In this document: positions 56,541 through 64,000 of the stretch, piece after piece
How positions within the stretch are numbered: the first letter of the stretch is position 1
Layout of the letters: every line of letters begins with the position of its first letter
Assembly: GCF_007655135.1 (NCBI RefSeq)
Contig: NC_045131.1
Location: 17,840,001-17,904,000 of the forward strand
DNA from: Punica granatum
Taxonomy: Eukaryota > Streptophyta > Magnoliopsida > Myrtales > Lythraceae
DNA: 64,000 bases
Direction of reading: 5' to 3'
Program-made: the position numbers and the translations under genes
Notes under the pieces: generated by a model
What the model was told of the DNA's origin: nothing
The model's input: the letters and a program-made list of their open reading frames with translations, nothing else
Database searches by the model: none

Positions 56541-57561
56541 ACTCTGGAAAATATGGTGTGCAAATCCTCATCCTGCAAGTAAACTGTTGATAATTGAGGT
56601 TCTAAAAGACAGTATACTAACAAGTACAAAAAGGTATCTGTTCAGCCAAATTAATGAGTCTGACAATCTCAATTATTACCAAATGATAGCACTATAAGCA
56701 AAAAGTATTGCAAAGAGGAAGGGAGAGAACTCACTTCCGTAACAGGATTTACAAACAAACAGCACATTGTCTGAAGGCTTTATCACAGCATCAGGAATGT
56801 CCCCGATCTGCAATGCATATTAGACAAAACAAAAAATCAATTGATGCAGATAAAAAAGAATTACAGCTCTGCCAACAGATAAAAGGCATATGCAAATCTG
56901 TTACACTCTCGAGAACAAGTGCATCTCTGGTACAGATAATCTCCTCAAGTTCAGTTGCTCCCAATTGTTCATCCAAAAGGACCCAAACACCTTCAAGTCA
57001 CACCTCACCATCAGACTACTTTATGTTAGGTTAAATTACGGGACAATAACAGATAACTGAGAAGAGTCATTGATAGAAAAGTTTGGATTCTGTCATAACC
57101 TCATGTTATGCTTTTCTTCAAGAGAAGTATCAGGAATCAACTCAGCCAACTGAGAAGGGTCATCCAACATATGTGTGTTTTATTCTGTTTAAAAATAACA
57201 AAAAAGGTAAGAGGAGTAGAATAAGATCATTTGAATGCTCCTCACAAGGAAAATGAACAAGAACAACAGAATGCTATGTACAAAGTGAAATGTTGACCCA
57301 CCTTACATTCTTGAATGGCCTACCCCTCTCATCCACAGTTGCTTTGTTAGTCCTCGTCAAAGTTTCATGTCCCTCAGCCAACTCCCCAAACACCTGCAGA
57401 ATATGGAATGTTCTAGCACGATTACCAACTAAATGAAAGGAAAATTGTGTCCAACAAGACATTTATGCTTGAAATGGCTGCATCAAGACACGAAGAACTT
57501 CTTAAACTTAAAAGATCAGAAAAGTTACCATGTGCTTCCCATCAAGCTAGTATAGATCATC
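56541..57561 (-). pseudogene. CYP59: CYP59 (cyclophilin-RRM) pseudogene, copy II
   Basis: Exon pieces on the minus strand: about 57561-57523 (DDLY, stop, LDGKHM), 57392-57304 (VFGELAEGHETLTRTNKATV and DERGRPFKN), 56990-56900 ([20 protein letters not shown]), 56815-56745 (GDIPDAVIKPSDNVLFVCK, then a ~5-bp deletion before CCTGTTACGGAAG) and about 56575-56541 (DEDLHTIFS). Intact CYP59 is a nuclear peptidyl-prolyl isomerase with an RRM that binds RNA and the polymerase II tail; only this middle part remains. Shares most of its length with copy I but keeps segments that copy I lost. Confidence 0.87.
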
Positions 57562-57564
57562 CTG

Positions 57565-58450
57565 CAAAGTAAAATTAAATTGAAAAGCCAGAATAAGAAA
57601 TTAGTTCAATAAGGTAGAATATTTCATTTAAAAATTAATTAATATCACCATATATGACATAAGAAGGTGAACAAGTATGGCAAATTTACCAGTCTTACAA
57701 CAGAACCATTAGCTCATCATTATACATTTGAATGAAAGGTTGTGAACCAATAGAGCATACGGCCTTTTATATACCTTGGTTAGCCTTATTGGTCTTTCCA
57801 CAAATCTATAAAATGATATAAAATCCAAGATTTCTAGACAAAAAGACGAAATATATAGATCAGAGCAACTTTAGTTTCATACTAACTCCACGCTTTAGGT
57901 CCAATTCTAGGCCTCAAAACATAGATTGTAAAATAGAAAATATTCATTGAGGCATTTTATCGAACACCTGGGCTTCCAAGTTGAACCGTCAGCAGAACAC
58001 GGAACAAACGAAAAAGAAAGCTAACTTAATCAGCTACAAATCAACCCTATGAGCTAACTAGACTACAGCTCAGTCTCTTTAACAACAATATTGTGGTAAA
58101 TATCCGAGTTCACACAATCTCGTAAACACTTGTCAAATCAAACAAGAGAAATGGATATATATATATATAATTAATTGGAACAAAAAGCCAGCAAAAGCCT
58201 CCAATTCAGCTTGCGAAACTTAAATCGACAGTTGAAATCTCAACCTAAGTAGAAAACGAGGCACGAGACCTACAGGTGATTCTGATGGCAACCGTACCTG
58301 CGGGCTGAGGCGCAGCTATAGAGGACACGGAAGCTCCGACAGTGGGATGCCCACCTAAGTCATCAACGCCCCATCAAAATGCACAGTAAACAAGAACATC
58401 TCTCAAAGGTTGAGAATAATGGTCTACTAATCCATACTCTTTGTTGATTC
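57565..58450. other. Intergenic DNA between the duplicated segments
   Basis: AT-rich, no recognisable gene; short (TA)n at about 58157-58170. Confidence 0.4.
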
Positions 58451-58584
58451 TATAAATTAATTATTAATTTGTATCTCAAAGTTGAAAAAGAAAATATTTT
58501 TATATTAATTTTATGAAATATAAAAATTGAAGAAGTCATATTAATATTCAACTTTGCCCCACAAACTCTCTTGGGTCGTCATAG

Positions 58585-58825
58585 TGTGTTTGATTTCATA
58601 GTTGAATTGAGTTAAATTTTGATTTTAATTGATTTGTAATGATTGTGATGTTGAATTATGAGAAAAAATGTGAAAAAATAATGAATAGTTGAGAGAAATT
58701 AAAAATTGAATTGAACGATTAAAAATTTTAAAAAAATAAAAAAGTAATAATTATATTATTGATTTTTGTTGTGTAGTAAATATAATTAAAAATTAAAATT
58801 AAAATTTTAAAATTAAACAGGTTGT
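58585..58825. mobile_element. MITE-like repeat (family of 27.6 kb)
   Basis: GTGTGTTTGATTTCATAGTTG...TTGTAATGATTGTGATGTTGAA...GTGAAAAAATAATGAATAGTTG; absent from copy A at the matching place. Confidence 0.6.
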
Positions 58826-60551
58826 TGAGTTGGACTCAAGAGTCAAGACCTTTCTTCCCCGGAGGGGACTATGATAATTAGCACGAATACTCAATCACGC
58901 ATCGAAAAGGAACGGGGATCTTCGTCATGTAAAGGATCAAAAGCACACCTCTCCTCCCAGAGACACCTTTTACAAAAGGACAAATTGCTATGATTTGCAT
59001 TTAAAATAGACTATACCTCTTCAATGAACTTTTCACTACGGAAATTTTAAAACAAACATCATAACCAGATCGTATATTCCGATATTCGGCTTTGCGAATT
59101 GGTTCCGATTTGATTTTTCAATTTTTCGGTTTTCCGGATAATTTTGACCATCCCTACCCTTGATTCATGAATTAAATTGGCGGAAGTTTGCCTTATACTG
59201 TGGGCCAATTTATGAGTTACAGGCTTTTCATAATAACTCATCAAATACCCAAATCAAGTCTCCCATGAGCCCAATATTGTGAAACCGTATGGTCTTATTA
59301 TTCTATGACAATATTTCCAAATTAGATTATACTGATTTCTCGAGTAGACATGACTTCAATAGCGTTTTGGGGTCTTAACACCTCCTCGATCCAATCAAAC
59401 CAAACATTGGTATATCTAGAACTTGTCTCGGCAATGGTTTCAAGTTTCAAACATTAGGAGGTCGACCTCGTTTAATCCTAGATTAATCGGACCTACTGGA
59501 CATTGAAATATCAAGTGATAAATATCGAAAAATTGAAATTTATATACTTCATTTAATAAAAATTAATATGAAAAAAAAGAATAGGTAACTGAGGGTGGAA
59601 AAACCCACCCTACTCGCCACCATTAAGCGGGTGGGAACAAGAGTTTATTTATCTTATGATATGATAATTTTTTTCTGATACAGTGAGTAATCCGGAAAGA
59701 GCATTCTCTTTCAACAGCTCTCCAATAAAGAACATATCAAATGAAAGAAAATGATTAAAAGAAGTAGCAATTTTCTCTGCATAGCTGTGATTAAAAACTT
59801 AAAATACTCATGACGATTATCATCTGTGATCTTTAAGGTGTTCAGCACTAGGTCTCCATAAAAAGAGGTATGCTGTGACCATAAATCTAAGACCTTAAGA
59901 ACATTGTAAACAAGCCCATAATGTGGTCCCAACTTCTTCAAGCATGATCATTCATAAGAACGGTTTCCTCAGTAACGAGATAGCAATGTTCTAGTTTCCT
60001 ACATGACGAGACCAACATCTTAACTTTCTCAAGAGCTCATCGATATTCTAAATCATAATGCAAAAAGGACATATATAGAACAAAAATATCTGTAATACTC
60101 TCAAACAATAGCATTGGATGCACTTGCGATTCTCGACCACAAATTAGCACACTCCTTCCCCATTAGGCCCATGATGGCGGACCCTGAGACACAACATTGA
60201 GAAAGAATAAATATATTTGACATTACATTCATTTAATGTGGAGCAAAATTACGAAAAAAAAAACTCATGAGAAGTGAATCATTTTCTGATTTTAAGAAGG
60301 GAATGCAACCGAAAAAAATCAATATGCTTTTCCCAGTAACCTTTCATTTCTCCCTCCAGGTTCACTATGACTCCCGCATTATCTGCACATAAAATTCAAT
60401 AGAATCAGAAACACGAGTGAAAACAAAATATTATTAACTTAGTGTTAAGGAGTCCAAAGAGAGAAAACAGACAGTAACATTCATCAAATGAAATAGACGC
60501 AGGTCAAGCCATTGTCAAGCAGATGCAAACAAACAGAATGATTGTAACAGT

Positions 60552-60862
60552 ATAAGAGTGCGTTTGGATTTAGAGTTGAGATGAGTTGAGTTTTGGTTTT
60601 AATTGGTTTATAATGATTGTATTGTTGAATTATGAGAAAAAGTGCGAAAAAGTAATGAATAGTTTAGAGAAAGTAATAATTAAGTAATGATTGTGTTGTT
60701 GAATTGTGAAAAAGTAATGAATAGTTGAGATAATTTAATATTAAAAATTGAATTGAATAATTAAAAAATTTAAAATTTTAAAAAAGTAATTATTGTATTG
60801 TTGAATTGAAGATAAATAAAGTTGAGTTGAGTTGAAAATTTTTAAAAAAATAAACACACCAG
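60552..60862. mobile_element. MITE-like insertion in RPL23 copy B
   Basis: Inserted between AACAGTATAA and AGATTGGAAGAGAGAA. Copy A has the uninterrupted site AACAGTAGAAAGGTTGGAAG near 55670, which shows the insertion directly. Starts GAGTGCGTTTGGATTTAGAG; internal repeats of AAAAAGTAATGAATAGTT. Confidence 0.75.
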
Positions 60863-60976
60863 ATTGGAAGAGAGAATCAAACAAAATAGTTGTGATAGCC
60901 AAGTGTCACGAGCTAACAAGGACATGGAATTGTACCGAAGTGCGAAAAGCAAGAATCCATAAAAAGTGGACCCTCA

Positions 60977-61475
60977 TAGGGGTGTACAGATTCGACTACC
61001 ATATTTTTTTTCACGATACCTGAATTATATTCAGTAGAGAATAAATTTTAAAATTTTCTTAGAATTTGAAACAGAAATCTATTCAGAACCTAAATTATAC
61101 TACAGGTTTTGAATACATTGTTAGAACTTGTATTTTTTTTCTCTTCAAGTACAATAAATGAAATAAATAACTAAAATTAAAAAAGCTCTCAATCACACAA
61201 AACAAATAAATATCGACATAAATTAATCGGATCACATCCATCCACAAAATTAAAGGATTATATAACTCTCCTTGGGATTATATAATAGACAAAGTAAATA
61301 CACAACTAAAAGATTATATAGCTATTTAGCAAAAAAAGGATGATGTAGCTCTTTTTAGTAGACAAAGCAAATAACCAGGACGATATAATATTTTCAATTA
61401 GAGTTACCCGAACCCTACCCTAATGGGACAGTTTCAACCAGTTCCAGGTATATCCGGTATCCATGCACGCCCCTA
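60977..61475. mobile_element. Small hAT-type element, relative of the SKP1-carrying element
   Basis: Ends TAGGGGTGTACAGATTCG and GTATCCATGCACGCCCCTA match the ends of 25132-26691, including TATATCCGGTATCC. The empty site is visible in copy A (GTGGACCCCGCTCGATATT, near 55790). Right duplication CTACTCGA corresponds to CCGCTCGA of the empty site; the left one is partly lost. Non-coding, ~500 bp. Confidence 0.82.
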
Positions 61476-62205
61476 CTACTCGATATTATATTCAATCATA
61501 AGGTTACTATAGCTGGTTTTAGAAGAATCTAGTCATTGCAAACACAAGCCCATTGCTAAATGAGTGTGTCTATCAGGACGCCATCTAACCAGCAACCACA
61601 ATTGATAATTTCCAAGATAATGGAAAATCACTCCAAGAATGCATCATGGAAATTGAAGATGTTTTCAAATGAACACAAGAACAAATCAAGTGATAGATAT
61701 CAACTATTTGATACCATGCAAAAGCAGAAAAAAAAAATAGCTATAAAATATGAAAGGGCGAAAGGATGAATATCAAATGAATGACCCTTCAAAGTACATG
61801 TAGACACCATCCTTTCTACGCCACGGCTTTCGCTACCTAACAATGACAGCAGACATGACCTCCCCGAGATCGGGCTTCTCCTTCTTCACAGTGGCCATGA
61901 CATGTCTCCAACACAGGCAAAAGGGCAGCTTGTTGAGGCGGCCATTGATTCCCTTTACCGAGATGATGTACAAGTTCTTGGCCCCAATGTTGTCAGCGCA
62001 GTTCACTGTTGCCGCCACTGGGAGACCCGGTGAGATTCTAAACTTGTTACCACCACTACTTCCGCGTTCTATACCACAGACCGGAGTGAAACATTAAGGA
62101 ATTCAAAATTTGCAGAGACATTCAATTTAAACAACTATGGCTCGAGACATATAGGGTTGATCATCTGCGGAAAGCTAATTGAAATCCGAACTGCCATTTT
62201 GCAAG

Positions 62206-62210
62206 CTATC
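62206..62210. other. Target-site duplication of the TRIM (CTATC)
   Basis: CTATC at 62206-62210 is repeated at 63085-63089. Confidence 0.88.
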
Positions 62211-63084
62211 TGAAGAAAAGGAGAAGAGAGAGGAGATATTGAAACGTGGTGGCCATAGACTTGCCACGGGAGCTTTTATTCTTCAATAACTTGACTCATC
62301 GAATACGTAAAATGACTAGCCTATTTATAAGTTCAAGAAGAAACCAAACTAGGAAACAAATATACATCATAATACCATAGTAAAATCTAAATTAGATATT
62401 AAAAAATCCTAACATATCAATTAACCTAATTCATTGGTACGATGTTATTTCAAATATTCTATTTTCTAATATGATAAATCAATATCTCTAACATTCTCCC
62501 ACAAGATGAATATGCAGTGCAGCGAAGTGTTCTTCTTGCATGTAAAGACGAATTTGACGAGGACAAGGGCTTCTTGCCCCAGCAGATAACAAGTATGGAT
62601 TGACTTGGGTTCTTTGCCCAACAGTAATCAAGAAATCGGCTTGAGCTTCTTGGCTTCAGAAGTCGAGGAATAACGGTTGACTTGAGGCATTTTGCCATTA
62701 GAGGTTGAGTGAAACGGCTTGAGCCTTTTAACTTCAAAGGTCGGTGGTAGTTGTCATCGTTGTCCAATCATCAACATGTCTCATCGTCCTACTCTGATAC
62801 CATGAAGAAAGGGAGAAAAGAGAGGAGATATTGAAACATGGTGATCATAGACCTACCATGGGAGTTCTTATTCTTTAATAACTTAACTCATCAAATACGT
62901 AAAATGACTAGCTTATTCATAGGCTCAAGAAAAACCAAAATAGGAAACAAGTATACATCGTAATACTATAATAAAATGTAAATCAAATATTGAAAAATCG
63001 TAAGATATCAATTAACTTAATTCATTGATACGATGTTATGTCCAATATTCTATTTTCAAATATGATAAATTAATATCTCTAACT
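62211..63084 (-). mobile_element. TRIM: terminal-repeat retrotransposon in miniature
   Basis: An 874-bp element with LTRs 62211-62493 (283 bp) and 62803-63084 (282 bp). On the minus strand the LTR starts TGTTAGAGATATTGATTTAT and ends TCTTCA. The primer site TGGTATCAGAG (62802-62792) abuts the right LTR, and a polypurine stretch TTGTGGGAGAA abuts the left. The internal region is only 309 bp, with no gag or pol; it contains four degenerate GGCTTGAG...TTTTGCC-type repeats. The 102-codon ORF across it has no domain. The LTRs are clearly more diverged than those of the copia elements. Confidence 0.9.
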
Positions 63085-63089
63085 CTATC

Positions 63090-64000
63090 ATTCTACTCAC
63101 ATATATCAACCACACAAAATGGACAAAAAGTTTTTCCATTTTCGTCAGATTCAACTCTTTCAATTAGTGAAATGGCAACCGCTAGATCACCCACGGCAGC
63201 ATTCAATTACACAATACAACAACAATCATATGTTCTACCACGACAAACAAATTGAGCATATTTTAAGCATGAAGTAAGCGCATTAAGAATATAATTGGGA
63301 ACTCGATTCCTATGAACTGCGAAACTGAATGTTCCTCTAAAAAAGATACGTTTAAATATCAACCATCATTGTGCGGACCCGAATTTCGGCGTGTCAGGGC
63401 CCACATGCATGCGCAAGACCGCATGCCCACATGCGAGCGCAAGATGGTCGGTTCCTTGCGCGATTCGAAACCGCGAAACGTAAAGCTTACTCATCCTTGG
63501 GGACGAAGACCGACTTGACCGGTTCAACTCTCGGACCGTTCGCTCGCCGACCTGGAGCATTACATGAATAAATATCGCAATTGGTTTGCATTCTGCCAAT
63601 ATTTCGTTGTCCTCACCGTGAGTTTGGAAGACTAAAACTAAAATTAATGTAAAACGAACTCATGAGAACCGGGGGTCGGATCCGACCAAACCAGTGGGTC
63701 CCAGGAGGACTAAATGGTCCTCAAGATGACCACGGGACCAGTCGAACTCCTGAGTGATTGTCTAATCACGTTTCACGCACCCCAATCCGAGTCATCCTCC
63801 ACTTGGATAGAGACGAGTAACTCAAGGTTAGACCCTATGCCACACTCGGGTTGCGTGCACTCGGTGTATGGGAGAATTGGACCACGTGATCGATGGTTTG
63901 GGGCGTTGGACTCCGTGTTGCTCGTGTCCTATGGGTTCGGGCTCGACCCAAATAAAAACATAATAAAACAGACAAGTTGTGAGTTATTTGTCGAGTTTAC
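63090..64000. other. Terminal intergenic sequence, no gene seen
   Basis: From about 63.37 kb the base composition becomes GC-richer (GCGGACCCGAATTTCGGCGT, GGGGTCGGATCCGACC), resembling retroelement LTR sequence like that at 29-33 kb, but no primer site or domain is visible before the window ends. Confidence 0.4.

Larger units (their letters stand above)
60102..62090 (-). pseudogene. RPL23: Ribosomal protein L23 (uL14) pseudogene, copy B
   Basis: Exon pieces on the minus strand: about 62075-61795 ([56 protein letters not shown]), 60390-60345 (NAGVIVNLEGEMKG) and 60186-60102 ([18 protein letters not shown] to SNAIV and stop). It shares the one-base loss of copy A after the VGDM position, but also has an extra base upstream ([11 protein letters not shown]), so the frame is restored downstream with altered residues. 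A TAG then replaces the Gln of VRQRKPW. The gene is interrupted by a MITE and a hAT relative in its introns. Confidence 0.9.
58450..62205. repeat. Segmental duplication, copy B
   Basis: Collinear with 53960-56520 but longer because of insertions at 58.58-58.97, 60.55-60.86 and 60.98-61.48 kb; its right end is cut by a TRIM element at 62211. Confidence 0.9.

Noticed and set aside
62459..62767. 102-codon ORF inside the TRIM
   Set aside because: It spans LTR and internal repeats, has no domain, and the repeats explain its composition.
1..64000. CRISPR arrays, bacterial operons, organellar inserts, tRNA or rRNA genes
   Set aside because: None seen. The short repeats are microsatellites or minisatellites, and tRNA-like boxes occur only in SINE contexts.

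Overview
This is plant nuclear DNA, almost certainly from a eudicot. The evidence is spliced genes with GT-AG (and one GC-AG) introns, a plant-type eIF(iso)4E, a caleosin/peroxygenase, plant L-gulonolactone oxidase genes, copia and gypsy LTR elements with initiator-Met tRNA primer sites, MITEs, tRNA-derived SINEs and long AT microsatellites. I cannot name the species; Myrtales is only a guess. Three genes look intact: an L-gulonolactone oxidase (15.1-19.3 kb, minus, 5 exons, 586 aa), eIF(iso)4E (37.3-40.1 kb, minus, 5 exons, 197 aa) and a class I caleosin (43.3-48.4 kb, plus, 5 exons, 244 aa).

Layout. 0-5.5 kb: end of a gypsy-like LTR with its primer site, microsatellites, a MITE and a ~1 kb long-TIR foldback element. 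5.7-8.3 kb: a 5'-truncated gulonolactone oxidase pseudogene with a near-perfect hairpin element in one intron. 10.2-15.0 kb: a complete but decayed copia element (405-bp LTRs) inserted in an 84-bp tandem array just past the stop codon of the intact gulonolactone oxidase. 20.3-21.2 kb: another foldback. 21.6-24.8 kb: a partial duplicate of the gulonolactone oxidase 5' end, split by a 2.6-kb internally deleted copia. 25.1-26.7 kb: a hAT-type element with an exact 8-bp target duplication that carries a SKP1 gene fragment. 28-36 kb: Tat/Ogre-like LTR sequence, a 120-bp gulonolactone oxidase fragment and a copia remnant.

37-49.9 kb is the gene-rich part: eIF(iso)4E, then the caleosin, whose 3.2-kb first intron holds an antisense CYP59 (cyclophilin-RRM) pseudogene, then an acid phosphatase pseudogene that has lost its catalytic DxDDT segment. 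54-62.2 kb is a tandem segmental duplication holding two RPL23 (uL14) pseudogenes, with a second CYP59 pseudogene between them. Copy B has since received two MITE-like elements, a small hAT relative of the 25-kb element, and a TRIM retrotransposon. The last kilobase shows no gene.

The genes do not form a pathway. The theme is duplication and decay of housekeeping genes combined with many non-autonomous transposons whose boundaries can be read to the base. All gene models come from reading splice sites and conserved motifs by eye; no alignment or database search was run.
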